A DNA stretch of 64,000 nucleotides. Origin: Planomicrobium sp. Y74. Its GTDB lineage: Bacteria; Bacillota; Bacilli; Bacillales_A; Planococcaceae. The DNA is taken from NCBI RefSeq assembly GCF_003668635.1, contig NZ_RCWH01000006.1, positions 1 to 64,000 on the forward strand, in the 5' to 3' direction. Shown piece after piece: positions 21,582-30,808 of the stretch (the first letter of the stretch is position 1; each line of letters starts with the position of its first letter). The translations under genes and the position numbers were made by a program. The notes beneath the pieces are model-generated. The model ran no database searches, was not told the origin of the DNA, and was given only the letters and a program-made list of their open reading frames with translations.

Positions 21582-22682
21582 TTGGCATTAACTGCAGGGA
21601 TTGTAGGATTACCAAACGTTGGGAAATCCACATTATTTAACGCCATAACAAAAGCAGGCGCGGAAGCAGCAAACTACCCGTTCTGTACAATAGATCCAAA
21701 CGTCGGGATTGTAGAAGTGCCGGATGAGCGCTTGGACAAACTGACTGAATTAGTCGTACCAAAGAAAACCATACCGACCGCTTTTGAATTTACCGATATT
21801 GCCGGCATCGTAAAAGGAGCCAGCAAAGGGGAAGGTCTTGGAAATAAATTCCTTTCTCACATCCGTGAAGTGGATGCCATCTGCCAGGTTGTACGCTGTT
21901 TTGCAGATGACAACATTACGCACGTGTCAGGAAATGTAGATCCGGTTTCTGATATCGAAGTTATCAACCTTGAATTGATCTTGGCTGATATGGAAAGCAT
22001 CGAAAAGAGAATTGCACGCGCAGCGAAACTTGTGAAACAAAAAGACAAGGAAGCTGTTGCTGAAGAGCCGGTTCTTTTCAAATTGCGTGAAGCATTTGAA
22101 GACGGAAAGCTTGCGCGGTCCATTGATTTCACAGAAGATGAAATGCGCATTGCAAAAAGCTTGAATTTATTGACGTTAAAGCCTATGCTTTATGTTGCCA
22201 ATGTGTCTGAAGATGAAATTGCAGAAGCTGACAGTAATCCGTATGTACAGAAAGTACGTGAATATGCAGCTGAAGATAATTCGGATGTCATTGTTGTCTG
22301 TGCGAAAATCGAGGAAGAAATGGCCGAACTTGAAGATGAGGAAAAAGAAATGTTCCTTGAAGAACTTGGCATTGAAGAATCGGGCTTGGATCAATTGGTC
22401 AAAGCATCGTACAGTTTGCTTGGCCTGGCTACATACTTTACTGCCGGCGTGCAGGAAGTCCGTGCCTGGACATTCAAAAAAGGAATGAAAGCACCGCAAT
22501 GTGCCGGTATCATCCACTCCGATTTCGAACGCGGTTTTATTCGTGCAGAAACAGTGGCGTATGAAGATTTAGTGGAAGCCGGTTCAATGGCTGCCGCAAA
22601 AGAAGCAGGGAAAGTTCGCCAGGAAGGCAAGGAATACCTTGTCAAAGACGGCGACGTTATGTTGTTTAGATTTAATGTGTAA
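21582..22682 (+). CDS. ychF: Redox-regulated ATPase YchF (Obg family)
   Basis: P-loop ATPase of the translation-factor class that binds ribosomes. G1 is GLPNVGKST (about 8-16), followed by DIAGIVKGASKGEGLGNKFLSHI. The noncanonical NxxE-type G4 region is YVANVSEDE and the C-terminal TGS domain ends DGDVMLFRFNV. TTG at 21582 (366 aa) aligns with the MALTAGIVGLPN start of relatives. The GTG nine bases upstream is too close to the AAAGG ribosome site. Confidence 0.96.
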   Translation: MALTAGIVGLPNVGKSTLFNAITKAGAEAANYPFCTIDPNVGIVEVPDERLDKLTELVVPKKTIPTAFEFTDIAGIVKGASKGEGLGNKFLSHIREVDAICQVVRCFADDNITHVSGNVDPVSDIEVINLELILADMESIEKRIARAAKLVKQKDKEAVAEEPVLFKLREAFEDGKLARSIDFTEDEMRIAKSLNLLTLKPMLYVANVSEDEIAEADSNPYVQKVREYAAEDNSDVIVVCAKIEEEMAELEDEEKEMFLEELGIEESGLDQLVKASYSLLGLATYFTAGVQEVRAWTFKKGMKAPQCAGIIHSDFERGFIRAETVAYEDLVEAGSMAAAKEAGKVRQEGKEYLVKDGDVMLFRFNV

Positions 22683-22752
22683 GACGCTGGATGTTGCCAT
22701 GGATACAATTCAAAATAACTAGGGCGACATACCGAGTCAGGAATAATAAACC

Positions 22753-22786
22753 AAACCGGATGCCTATTTGCATCCGGTTTTATTTT
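22753..22786 (+). terminator. ychF terminator
   Basis: Stem AAACCGGATGC / GCATCCGGTTT, loop CTATTT, then TTATTTT. Confidence 0.85.
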
Positions 22787-22800
22787 AGGAGGGAAAAAAC

Positions 22801-23175
22801 ATGTTGTTATTTGTATACGGAACTTTAAAGACAGGTGGAAAATACCATTTCTATTTGGAAGAAGCATCTTTGAAAGCTGAGCAGGCGGTTGCTGCAGGTT
22901 CACTTTATGATACAGGTTTTGGCTATCCGGCGATGAGCCTGGAAGGAACAGATCAAATCCACGGCGAAGTTTATGAAATTCCGGAAGTGCTGTGGCCGGC
23001 ACTTGATTTTCTGGAGGATTGCACAGGGGATGAAGTAACCGATCTTTACGAAAAATCGGTAATTCCTGTTGAAGTCAACGGCGAAGTTCTGGAAGCTACA
23101 GTTTACCTGGCAAAAGACAAAAGCCTTTTGAAAACGAAGATTTCGAGTGGTATCTGGGAAATTGCCTACGTGTAA
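22801..23175 (+). CDS. Gamma-glutamylcyclotransferase-like protein
   Basis: Small AIG2/GGACT-fold protein of 124 aa. The substrate-loop motif VYGTLKTGGKYHFYL is at the N-terminus. The probable catalytic glutamate lies in the IHGEVYEI segment and the family segment LDFLED follows. Relatives cyclise gamma-glutamyl amines or peptides to 5-oxoproline, but the substrate here is unknown. The ATG has TAGGAGGG upstream. The first family-A repeat begins on the base after its stop codon. Confidence 0.85.
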   Translation: MLLFVYGTLKTGGKYHFYLEEASLKAEQAVAAGSLYDTGFGYPAMSLEGTDQIHGEVYEIPEVLWPALDFLEDCTGDEVTDLYEKSVIPVEVNGEVLEATVYLAKDKSLLKTKISSGIWEIAYV

Positions 23176-23614
23176 GAAAAGCGGAAACGGCCGTTCAGCT
23201 AAGAGTTGGACGAATGTAGTTCGGCCGACTCTTTGCGACGAAGCAGCGCAGCGATGCAGGAGCAGGGGTCACAAAAAGTTGACCCTAATGGTATTTTTTG
23301 CCACGGCAGCTGGGTTGACTTACGACTCGAGGAGTTGGCCGTTGGAGTCTGGACACTAGAAAAGCGGAAACGGCCGTTCAGCTCCGACAAGCGTAAGGCA
23401 GACCAGCAGAGTGGCGTTCTTTGCCACGGCAGCTGGGTTGACTTACGACTCGAGGAGTTGGCCGTTGGAGTCTGGACACTAGAAAAGCGACGGCACCCGC
23501 TTAGCTCTGAAAGGCATAAGACGGAGTAGCGAAGTGGCGTTCCGCCGCGCAGCTGGGCTGGCTTATGACCCGAGGAGCTGGGTCGCCGGAGTCTGGACAC
23601 TAGAAAAGCGACAC
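23176..23614 (+). repeat. Structured dispersed repeat, family A, cluster 2
   Basis: Several tandem units start directly at the stop codon of the preceding gene. The first (23176-23356) carries the extra internal hairpin and is partly rearranged. Two full units follow at 23357-23479 and 23480-23600, then a truncated start (23602-23614). Stems visible include AACGGCC/GGCCGTT, AGCTCC/GGAGTT, CGTAAG/CTTACG and CATAAG/CTTATG. No gene is present. Confidence 0.85.
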
Positions 23615-23672
23615 TAAAAATCAAAAATCCCAAAGAACCAGCACGTCTAAGACGCAGCTATTCTTCGGGATT
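23615..23672 (-). terminator. Terminator of the DUF3267 gene
   Basis: Minus-strand outer stem AATCCCGAAGAA / TTCTTTGGGATT enclosing a small inner hairpin, then TTTGATTTTT. The stem starts inside the last codons of the gene. Confidence 0.7.
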
Positions 23673-24209
23673 TGGATACTCATCATATACATGAAGACGG
23701 GGCTCGGACGGATCATCAAGGATCCAGGCTTCGTCTTTTTCTTTGCGCAATTCCCGGTACATGAAAAAATCTCCAGCAGCACCGGCTGCGAGCATCGCAC
23801 CGAGCAGCACAAGAACCTGATCCTGTATCCAGAAGCCGATGACGGTCGGGATTACTGCGGTCGTCCAGAAGGGTAGCAGCAGCACTTGGCGCATTTTTTT
23901 GTTTTGAAGCGGCGAACTGGTCGTGGCGTATGCATAGCCTTTCGAAAGTTCCAAGCCATAGGTTAGGGATGAGAGCGGAACTCTCCCGAAGATGATGAAT
24001 CCAATCAAGTGGAATAATTCATGCAAAATAATCAGTACAATATAGCCAATTATGAAATAAGCGATGCCTCGGAGAGAAAATCCGAATGCTAAAGATTCGA
24101 CTAAAAAATGATAGGCGGCTGCAAAAGCAATCACCAGCAGGACATTGATCCAAAGCATTTTTGGAGCGATTTCTTCGAGTTTCAAGTCGATTACGGAGGA
24201 TGGTTTCAT
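23658..24209 (-). CDS. DUF3267 membrane protein, putative zinc metallopeptidase
   Basis: Membrane protein of 183 aa with about four spans. The HExxH-type motif HELFH (in IILHELFHLIGFIIFG) suggests an intramembrane or membrane-bound zinc protease related to the B. subtilis YhaJ/DUF3267 group. Activity is not established. The C-terminal tail is charged and cytoplasmic-looking (RELRKEKDEAW...PNPEE). Start ATG 24209 has GGAAGTGA upstream. It is transcribed against its neighbours and ends in its own terminator facing repeat cluster 2. Confidence 0.8.
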   Translation of the reverse strand: MKPSSVIDLKLEEIAPKMLWINVLLVIAFAAAYHFLVESLAFGFSLRGIAYFIIGYIVLIILHELFHLIGFIIFGRVPLSSLTYGLELSKGYAYATTSSPLQNKKMRQVLLLPFWTTAVIPTVIGFWIQDQVLVLLGAMLAAGAAGDFFMYRELRKEKDEAWILDDPSEPRLHVYDEYPNPEE

Positions 24210-24352
24210 CAATTCACTTCCTTATGATGTGAAAGTCGGCTGCAAGGATTTTAATTCGCGTGGAAATTGGTCTTCTTTGAAGACAGACATTCAATGCATA
24301 TAAAACACAGCTTCTAAGGAAAGTATAGCCGATTTCAAAGTGGAAATGACAG

Positions 24353-24381
24353 TTGCAGCTGTCATCGAATTATGATACAAT
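24353..24381 (+). promoter_or_regulatory. rpsF-ssb-rpsR promoter
   Basis: TTGCAG (24353-24358), 17-bp spacer, extended -10 TGATACAAT with TACAAT at 24376-24381. Confidence 0.8.
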
Positions 24382-24415
24382 ACAGTGATGTGAGTAATAT
24401 TTTTAATTGCTTGCT

Positions 24416-24447
24416 CCTTGCCCGCTGGAATCAGTAGGGCCCAAGTC
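24416..24447 (+). promoter_or_regulatory. Possible S6:S18 autoregulatory leader hairpin
   Basis: The rpsF leader can fold as CTTG / CAAG with GCCC / GGGC above it, an asymmetric CC bulge and an inner CTG / CAG helix, shortly before the rpsF ribosome site. In many bacteria an rpsF leader with bulged CC(G) binds the S6:S18 pair. The match is by eye only. Confidence 0.4.
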
Positions 24448-24467
24448 CATAAGGAGGTGACAATACG

Positions 24468-24755
24468 ATGAGAGAGTATGAACTAATGTACATTATTCAG
24501 CCTTCAATTGAAGAGGAAGCGAAAAAAGCGCTAGTTGAGCGTTTTAACGAAGTCCTTACTTCTAACGGTGCTGAAATCATCGAGTCGAAAGAGTGGGGTA
24601 AACGTCGTTTAGCTTACGAGATCAACGATTTGCGTGAAGGTTTCTACCAGATCGTAAAAGCTAACGCTGGATCTGAAGCTATCAACGAATTTACACGTCT
24701 TGCGAACATTAACGAAGACATTATTCGCCATATCGCTGTACGCAAAGACGCGTAA
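24468..24755 (+). CDS. rpsF: 30S ribosomal protein S6
   Basis: Ribosomal protein of the 30S platform, paired with S18. 95 aa, starting [20 protein letters not shown] and containing [30 protein letters not shown] lies eight bases upstream. It is first in the rpsF-ssb-rpsR operon. Confidence 0.98.
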   Translation: MREYELMYIIQPSIEEEAKKALVERFNEVLTSNGAEIIESKEWGKRRLAYEINDLREGFYQIVKANAGSEAINEFTRLANINEDIIRHIAVRKDA

Positions 24756-24805
24756 GCAGCATATGGAACTGTAAATATCTTTGACTTAAAGGAGGTTGAA
24801 TTCTG

Positions 24806-25285
24806 ATGATTAACCGAGTTGTTTTAGTCGGAAGGCTTACAAAAGATCCAGATCTTCGCTACACACCAAGCGGTGCGGCGGTTGCACGTTTTACACTTGC
24901 TGTAAATCGTACATTCTCCAATGCGCAAGGTGAAAAGGAAGCGGATTTTATCAACTGTACTGTTTGGCGCAAACAAGCTGAAAACACAGCGAATTTCCTT
25001 AAAAAAGGAAGTTTGGCAGGTGTTGAAGGACGCATCCAGACAGGCAGCTACGAGGGACAGGATGGAAAACGTGTATATACGACTGAAGTGGTGGCAGACA
25101 GCGTTCAATTCCTTGAACCGCGGAACGCCGGAGCCGGTTCAGACCGTTCACAAGGGCAACAGCCATCATCCTATCAGCAGAACCAACCGACAAGTCAGCA
25201 AAACAATCATACCCGTGTAGACCAGGATCCATTCTCAAGCGGCAGCGGCCCGATCGAAGTATCGGATGACGATTTGCCGTTCTAA
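24806..25285 (+). CDS. ssb: Single-stranded DNA-binding protein
   Basis: OB-fold protein that coats single-stranded DNA during replication and repair. The N-terminal OB domain (about 1-105) begins [24 protein letters not shown] flexible Gln/Ser/Asn-rich linker follows, and the acidic partner-binding tip is DDDLPF. 159 aa, with AAAGGAGG before the ATG. It lies between rpsF and rpsR as in B. subtilis. Confidence 0.98.
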   Translation: MINRVVLVGRLTKDPDLRYTPSGAAVARFTLAVNRTFSNAQGEKEADFINCTVWRKQAENTANFLKKGSLAGVEGRIQTGSYEGQDGKRVYTTEVVADSVQFLEPRNAGAGSDRSQGQQPSSYQQNQPTSQQNNHTRVDQDPFSSGSGPIEVSDDDLPF

Positions 25286-25336
25286 GAACGACTGGCCAGA
25301 GGGCTTAAAATCTTAACAAAAAGGAGGTAATTCGAT

Positions 25337-25573
25337 ATGGCACCACGTCGCGGAGGCAAAAAGCGTAAAAAGGTTTGTTATTTTACGTCAAACAACATCA
25401 CGCACATCGACTATAAAGATACTGACCTATTGAAGAAATTCATTTCTGAAAGAGGAAAAATCTTGCCACGTCGTGTTACAGGCACAAGCGCTAAATGGCA
25501 ACGTAAGTTGACAATCGCTATCAAACGCGCTCGTATCATGGCACTTATTCCGTTTGTTGCGGAAGAAAGATAA
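25337..25573 (+). CDS. rpsR: 30S ribosomal protein S18
   Basis: Small basic ribosomal protein, partner of S6. 78 aa with [43 protein letters not shown] lies upstream of the ATG. It is the last gene of its operon, closed by a terminator. Confidence 0.98.
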   Translation: MAPRRGGKKRKKVCYFTSNNITHIDYKDTDLLKKFISERGKILPRRVTGTSAKWQRKLTIAIKRARIMALIPFVAEER

Positions 25574-25584
25574 TTACTGTAGAA

Positions 25585-25609
25585 AAGACCGGGAAACCGG
25601 TCTTTTTTT
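25585..25609 (+). terminator. rpsR terminator
   Basis: Stem AAGACCGG / CCGGTCTT, GAAA loop, T7. Confidence 0.9.
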
Positions 25610-25637
25610 ATTTTGCCTGGAGGGTGAAAAGGGCTGG

Positions 25638-25731
25638 CGCGGATAAATGACGTTTTGGCGCGGATAAATCATCTTTTGCCGCGGATAAACAGCCGGCTGC
25701 CGCGGATAAAAAGAGCTTAGCCGCGGATAAA
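25638..25731 (+). repeat. Five phased CGCGGATAAA repeats (21-bp period)
   Basis: CGCGGATAAA occurs at 25638, 25659, 25680, 25701 and 25722, each exactly 21 bp apart, with 11 variable bases between copies. It lies between the rpsR terminator and the yybS promoter. The minus strand can be read as a seven-residue repeat (YPRQ...), but there is no gene-like context. Nothing else is visible in 25610-25840. Confidence 0.8.
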
Positions 25732-25841
25732 GTGGAAATCGCGGTCGGCAAAGCGGAATGTGGACAGCAAGCAAGCCGCTGAAGAGGAAAAAGATGCGAT
25801 TTTCAAGGCGAAAACGTTCTTTGAGCCGCCATATCCGTTTT

Positions 25842-25870
25842 TTGTTCCCGACTTTCAATCGTGTTACAAT
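25842..25870 (+). promoter_or_regulatory. yybS-gdpP-rplI-dnaB promoter
   Basis: TTGTTC (25842-25847), 17-bp spacer, TACAAT (25865-25870), 43 bp before the yybS start. Confidence 0.65.
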
Positions 25871-25913
25871 TATAAGGATGAAATAAACCCGAAAGAAGGG
25901 GAAATACAGCTTC

Positions 25914-26873
25914 ATGCAAAATCAACGAACAAGGCAAATTACGAACGGGGCATTGATGGCGGCAGTGTTTACAGTACTGATGGCTATCACTGTATACGTT
26001 CCTATTATTAGTTTGGCAACATTGTTTTTCCTGGCATTGCCGATAGCCTGGTACAGCGCAAAATATCCATGGAAACCGTCATTGCTGTTTTCACTGGCAA
26101 CGTTGTTGCTGAGCCTGATCATCGGTGGAATTTTCGCAGTGCCGGTGGCGCTTCTGTACATTCCATTCGGCTTGATGATCGGCTTGTCGATCTATTACGG
26201 GAAAAGCAAATTGTATATGTTTATAGGCTCTTCCATTGTCTGGCTTGTATCCATGATGGTGCAATATGTGGCAATGATCTGGCTGTTTGGCATCAATGTC
26301 ATTGAAGAGTACATCACCGCTTCCAAAGCTACTTTGAAGACAGGAAGCAACTGGATGGAACGGCTGGGCGGCACTGAAGAGCAAATGGAACAATATAATG
26401 AGTCTGTCAGCACCATGCTGACAACCTTTGAGACGACATTGCCGGCTCTGATCATTTTATCGGTATTTGTAATTGTCTGGATTCATCTCCTGATCAATTT
26501 GCCGATTTTGAAGCGGCTTGGCACAGCGGTTCCGAAATTCCCGCCATTTGCTGATATGAAATTGCCGAAATCTGTATTATGGTATTATTTAATCGTATTA
26601 CTTATTTCGTTGCTGTCAGATTTTGAACCGGGGACTATTGTCTTTTTGGCGTTCGCTAACGCTATGGTTATTTTACAGATGCTTTTATTCCTGCAAGGGA
26701 TCGCTTTCTACCATTTCTATATCCAGCAGGAAGGCTGGCCGACTTGGGTTAAAGCAATCGTTACTGTTTTCGCGTTCCCGCTGCAGGCATTTACAATAAT
26801 CGTTGGAATCGTGGACCTCGGATTCGATATCCGGGGCTGGGTCAAAAAGGCACATGATTTTAAAGGAAAATAA
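25914..26873 (+). CDS. yybS: DUF2232 membrane protein YybS
   Basis: Polytopic membrane protein of 319 aa with about eight spans, almost always upstream of gdpP in Bacillales. It begins MQNQRTRQITNGALMAAVFTVLMAITVYVPII and resembles the S-component-like DUF2232 family. Function is unknown. The gene order yybS-gdpP-rplI-dnaB is the standard one, with gdpP starting 13 bp downstream. Confidence 0.9.
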   Translation: MQNQRTRQITNGALMAAVFTVLMAITVYVPIISLATLFFLALPIAWYSAKYPWKPSLLFSLATLLLSLIIGGIFAVPVALLYIPFGLMIGLSIYYGKSKLYMFIGSSIVWLVSMMVQYVAMIWLFGINVIEEYITASKATLKTGSNWMERLGGTEEQMEQYNESVSTMLTTFETTLPALIILSVFVIVWIHLLINLPILKRLGTAVPKFPPFADMKLPKSVLWYYLIVLLISLLSDFEPGTIVFLAFANAMVILQMLLFLQGIAFYHFYIQQEGWPTWVKAIVTVFAFPLQAFTIIVGIVDLGFDIRGWVKKAHDFKGK

Positions 26874-26886
26874 GGAGCTGAAATGA

Positions 26887-28863
26887 ATGTCGGCTTTTTT
26901 TAGGAAAAGGAAGTTGAGGTACCCGTTATTGGCATTGCTGATACTGGGGCTGGTCGCTTCAATTCTGATTGCGTTTGTATCGGAATTGATTGCGGGTATA
27001 TTCTTTTTTCTTTTCGCTGCCGCTTTTGCATTTACGTGGCTGATTGAAAAAAGGACATATGAAGCAACCGAAAAACATATAGAGACCCTTTCTTACCGGA
27101 TGAAAAAAGTCGGGGAAGAGGCTTTGCTCGAAATGCCAATCGGTATTTTATTGGCAGATGAAGAATTTAAGATTGAATGGGCGAATCCCTATATCAGCTC
27201 AGTACTTGAATACGATACATTGATCGGCGAGTCGATCTATAGCCTGTCGGATGATTTCCATACCTTGGTGAAGTCGGAAGAAATCAGGGATTTGACGGTT
27301 ACGCTCGGCGATCGTAAATACCGTGTCTACTATAAATCGGATGACCGCTTGTTCTATTTGTTCGATATAACGGAGCAAGTGGAAATCGAATCGCTGTATT
27401 ATGCGGACCGGACAGTTATCGGAATCCTGTTTATCGATAATTACGATGAATTGGCGCAGGGAATGGATGACCAGACACGCAGTAACCTGAACAGCCTGGT
27501 CACTTCACTGGTCAATGATTGGGGAGCGACTCATGGCATATTCGTCAAACGGGTTTCGTCAGACCGTTTCATGGCAGTATTCAATGAATCAATCCTGAAG
27601 CAGCTGGAAACTTCTAAGTTTGCCATTCTGGACGATATACGGGAAGTGACGGCGAAAGATAATCTGGCTCTTACCTTGAGTATCGGGGTGGGCGCCGGTT
27701 CTGCATCGCTCGTTGAACTTGGCAGCATGGCGCAATCGGGGCTCGATCTTGTCCTCGGCCGCGGCGGCGACCAAGTGGCAATCAAGCATCCAAGTGGAAA
27801 AGTGAAATTTTACGGCGGGAAAACCAATCCGGTCGAAAAACGTACGCGGGTACGCGCACGGGTCATCTCTCACGCTTTGCGTGATTTGATCCAGGACAGC
27901 GACCAGGTCTTTATCATGGGCCATAAGATGCCGGATATGGATTCCATCGGCGCGGCTGTCGGTGTCGCCAAAATGGCGGCGATGAATAAAGTCAAAGCAA
28001 GCATCGTGCTCGATTTTGATGAATACGACCGCAGTGTCAGCCGGCTGATGGAGGAAATTGAAAGTGACGCCGATCTTTTCGAGCAGTTTATCACGCCGGA
28101 AGAGGCGCTTGCTGATATGACGGATAATTCCCTGCTCGTTGTAGTGGATACCCATAAACCGTCAATGGTGATAGAAGAACGGCTGCTTCAGCGGATGGAA
28201 CGGGTCGTCTTGATCGACCACCACCGCCGAGGCGAAGAATTCATCACCAATACAATGCTTGTTTATATGGAACCATATGCATCTTCCACAGCCGAATTGG
28301 TGACGGAACTGATTGAATATCAACCGAAGCATGAAAAGCTGTCGATGCTTGAAGCGACAGCGATGCTAGCCGGAATTATTGTAGATACAAAAAGCTTCAC
28401 GCTGCGCACAGGCGCCCGGACATTTGAGGCGGCATCCTATCTTCGTGCCAATGGCGCAGATACGGTGCTTGTACAGCGTTTATTGAAAGAAGACATGGAT
28501 ACGTATCTTGAGCGCGCCAGAATCGTGGAAACCGTGGAATTTGTGGGCAATGGCATCGCGATTGCCCATGGCCAGCCGGACCGGATCTACAGCCCGGTTT
28601 TGATAGCGCAGACTGCTGACATTCTGCTGACGATGAAAGACGTCAACGCATCGTTTGTCATAGCGGAACGGAGTGAAGGCGGTGTCGGCATTTCGGCCCG
28701 ATCGCTTGGAGAAGTGAATGTCCAGGTGATCATGGAAAATCTCGGAGGCGGCGGCCACTTAACGAATGCGGCGACACAAATGCCGGATGCGACAATTGAT
28801 GAAGCAATTGAAAAATTAAAAGAAACCATATCAGAAATTTACGAGGGGGAGCAAATCGAATGA
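26887..28863 (+). CDS. gdpP: Cyclic-di-AMP phosphodiesterase GdpP
   Basis: Membrane-bound enzyme that hydrolyses c-di-AMP to pApA, controlling potassium and cell-wall homeostasis. Two N-terminal spans (about 10-50) are followed by a degenerate PAS domain, a degenerate GGDEF domain (no intact GGDEF motif), and DHH/DHHA1 catalytic domains. Motifs are [30 protein letters not shown] and [13 protein letters not shown]. 658 aa. The ATG is preceded by AAGGAG. It overlaps rplI by four bases (ATGA). Confidence 0.96.
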   Translation: MSAFFRKRKLRYPLLALLILGLVASILIAFVSELIAGIFFFLFAAAFAFTWLIEKRTYEATEKHIETLSYRMKKVGEEALLEMPIGILLADEEFKIEWANPYISSVLEYDTLIGESIYSLSDDFHTLVKSEEIRDLTVTLGDRKYRVYYKSDDRLFYLFDITEQVEIESLYYADRTVIGILFIDNYDELAQGMDDQTRSNLNSLVTSLVNDWGATHGIFVKRVSSDRFMAVFNESILKQLETSKFAILDDIREVTAKDNLALTLSIGVGAGSASLVELGSMAQSGLDLVLGRGGDQVAIKHPSGKVKFYGGKTNPVEKRTRVRARVISHALRDLIQDSDQVFIMGHKMPDMDSIGAAVGVAKMAAMNKVKASIVLDFDEYDRSVSRLMEEIESDADLFEQFITPEEALADMTDNSLLVVVDTHKPSMVIEERLLQRMERVVLIDHHRRGEEFITNTMLVYMEPYASSTAELVTELIEYQPKHEKLSMLEATAMLAGIIVDTKSFTLRTGARTFEAASYLRANGADTVLVQRLLKEDMDTYLERARIVETVEFVGNGIAIAHGQPDRIYSPVLIAQTADILLTMKDVNASFVIAERSEGGVGISARSLGEVNVQVIMENLGGGGHLTNAATQMPDATIDEAIEKLKETISEIYEGEQIE

Positions 28864-29309
28864 AAGTTATATTCTTGAAAGACGTAAAAGGAAAAGGCAA
28901 AAAAGGCGATATCAAAAACGTGGCGGATGGCTACGCACATAACTTCCTGTTGAAAAACAACCTGGCAAAAGAAGCCGATCAGGCAGCAATCAGCCAATTG
29001 GCCGGCCAAAAGAAGAAAGAAGAAAAAGAATCTGCCCAGGAACTGGCAGAAGCACAGAAATTGAAAGAAGAATTGGAAAACCTAACAATCGAGCTGAAAG
29101 CAAAATCGGGTGAAGGCGGCCGTCTATTCGGTTCGATTACAACCAAACAGATTGCCAAGGAGCTTGAAAAAGCCCATGGTGTCAAACTGGATAAGCGCAA
29201 AATGGAATTGGATGACGCTATCCGTGCACTTGGCTATACGAATGTTCCGGTAAAATTGCATCAGGATGTAACAGCAACGCTCAAAGTCCATGTAACAGAA
29301 GAAGCGTAA
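28860..29309 (+). CDS. rplI: 50S ribosomal protein L9
   Basis: Ribosomal protein with two globular domains joined by a long helix. It starts [36 protein letters not shown]. The connecting helix is rich in Lys and Glu. 149 aa. The start overlaps the gdpP stop, suggesting translational coupling, and dnaB follows after 12 bp. Confidence 0.98.
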   Translation: MKVIFLKDVKGKGKKGDIKNVADGYAHNFLLKNNLAKEADQAAISQLAGQKKKEEKESAQELAEAQKLKEELENLTIELKAKSGEGGRLFGSITTKQIAKELEKAHGVKLDKRKMELDDAIRALGYTNVPVKLHQDVTATLKVHVTEEA

Positions 29310-29321
29310 GGGGATGGACCG

Positions 29322-30677
29322 ATGAACGAAATAATGGATCGAGTCCCTCCGCATAACCAGGAAGCCGAGCAATCGGTTCTTGGTGCCATCTTCTTAGAAC
29401 CCCAGTCCCTGATTTCGGTTGCGGAAATAGTCATGCCGGAAGATTTCTATCGCATTGCGCACCAGAAAATTTTCCAGACGATGATCAATTTGTCGGACCG
29501 CGGGAAAGCGATCGACGTGGTGACTGTCACTGAAGAACTTTCCGCTAAAAAGGAATTGGAAGATGTCGGTGGGCTGTCGTATCTGACGGAAATCGCCAAT
29601 GCGGTTCCGACTGCGGCGAACGTCGGCCATTACGCCCATATCGTGGAAGAAAAAGCATTGCTGCGCCGCCTGATCCGTGTGGCCACTTCCATTGTGGAAG
29701 ACGGCTTTACACGCGAGGACGAAGTGGAAGCATTGCTTGCTGAAGCAGAAAAGAAAATGATGGAAGTATCCAGCCGTAAGAACGCTGGGGATTTCATCCA
29801 CATCAAAGACGTACTTGTGAAAACGTATGACAATATTGAATTGCTGCATACACGCAAAGGAGACGTCACAGGGATTCCTACAGGCTTCCGCGACCTCGAT
29901 AAGGTAACGGCAGGGTTTCAACGAAACGACTTGATTATCGTAGCTGCACGGCCTTCTGTCGGTAAAACGGCTTTTGCATTGAACGTGGCACAGAACGTCG
30001 CAACCAAAACAGACGAGAACGTAGCCATCTTCAGTCTGGAGATGGGGGCGGAACAGCTCGTCATGCGTATGCTTTGTGCGGAAGGCAATATCGATGCGCA
30101 GGTGCTGCGTACCGGTGCTTTGCAGAATGAAGACTGGCGCAAGCTGACGATGGCGATGGGCAGTTTATCGAATGCTGGAATTTTCATCGATGATACGCCG
30201 GGCATCCGGGTAAATGATATCCGTGCGAAATGCCGCCGCCTGAAACAGGAATACGGCCTCGGCATGATCATGATCGATTATCTTCAGTTGATCCAGGGAC
30301 CGGGTAAATCCGGTGAAAACCGCCAGCAGGAAGTATCGGATATTTCCCGGTCTTTGAAAGGCCTTGCCCGTGAACTTGAAGTTCCGGTAATCGCATTGTC
30401 GCAGCTGTCCCGTGGAGTAGAGCAACGACAGGACAAGCGCCCGATGATGTCGGATCTTCGTGAATCGGGAAGTATTGAGCAGGATGCCGATATTGTATCG
30501 TTCCTGTACCGCGAAGATTATTACGATAAAGAAACAGAAGATCAGAACATGATCGAGATTATTATTGCCAAACAGCGTAACGGTCCGACCGGTACGGTGA
30601 AGCTGGCATTTGTGAAGGAATACAATAAATTCGTCACCATCGACTGGAGTCAGCACGAATCCGGCGGAGACTTCTAA
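29322..30677 (+). CDS. dnaB: Replicative DNA helicase (DnaB; called DnaC in B. subtilis)
   Basis: Hexameric helicase that unwinds DNA at the fork. The N-terminal domain begins MDRVPPHNQEAEQSVLGAIFLEP. The RecA-like domain has Walker A ARPSVGKTAFAL, Walker B MIMIDYLQLI and SDLRESGSIEQDADIV. 451 aa, no intein. It closes the yybS-gdpP-rplI operon and is followed by a long terminator hairpin. Confidence 0.97.
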   Translation: MNEIMDRVPPHNQEAEQSVLGAIFLEPQSLISVAEIVMPEDFYRIAHQKIFQTMINLSDRGKAIDVVTVTEELSAKKELEDVGGLSYLTEIANAVPTAANVGHYAHIVEEKALLRRLIRVATSIVEDGFTREDEVEALLAEAEKKMMEVSSRKNAGDFIHIKDVLVKTYDNIELLHTRKGDVTGIPTGFRDLDKVTAGFQRNDLIIVAARPSVGKTAFALNVAQNVATKTDENVAIFSLEMGAEQLVMRMLCAEGNIDAQVLRTGALQNEDWRKLTMAMGSLSNAGIFIDDTPGIRVNDIRAKCRRLKQEYGLGMIMIDYLQLIQGPGKSGENRQQEVSDISRSLKGLARELEVPVIALSQLSRGVEQRQDKRPMMSDLRESGSIEQDADIVSFLYREDYYDKETEDQNMIEIIIAKQRNGPTGTVKLAFVKEYNKFVTIDWSQHESGGDF

Positions 30678-30722
30678 ACACGAACGTTTAAATGTGGAAA
30701 CACATTTACGTTCGTGTTTTCT
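30676..30722 (+). terminator. dnaB terminator
   Basis: Nested stem AAACACGAACGT / ACGTTCGTGTTT with inner AAATGTG / CACATTT and GAAA loop, then TTTTC. Confidence 0.85.
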
Positions 30723-30733
30723 TTGATTTTTGA

Positions 30734-30762
30734 TTGACTAAAGCCCTTTTCATTGATACAAT
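30734..30762 (+). promoter_or_regulatory. purA promoter
   Basis: TTGACT (30734-30739), 17-bp spacer, TACAAT (30757-30762). I saw no PurR box. Confidence 0.8.
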
Positions 30763-30808
30763 TAACCCTGTTTGAAACAAGGGCGCAAGCCTGACGGAGG
30801 TGCGGACA

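Noticed and set aside
23199..23633. 144-codon minus-strand and 107-codon plus-strand frames in repeat cluster 2
   Set aside because: They are internally repetitive because the DNA is tandem repeat. No homology or translation signal.
25638..25731. CRISPR array
   Set aside because: Five 10-bp repeats with 11-bp spacers are far too short, there are no cas genes, and no other regular repeat-spacer array exists in the window.
25574..25915. Minus-strand 113-codon frame with YPRQ heptad repeats
   Set aside because: It arises from the 21-bp DNA array, overlaps the rpsR terminator and yybS promoter, and lacks a ribosome site.
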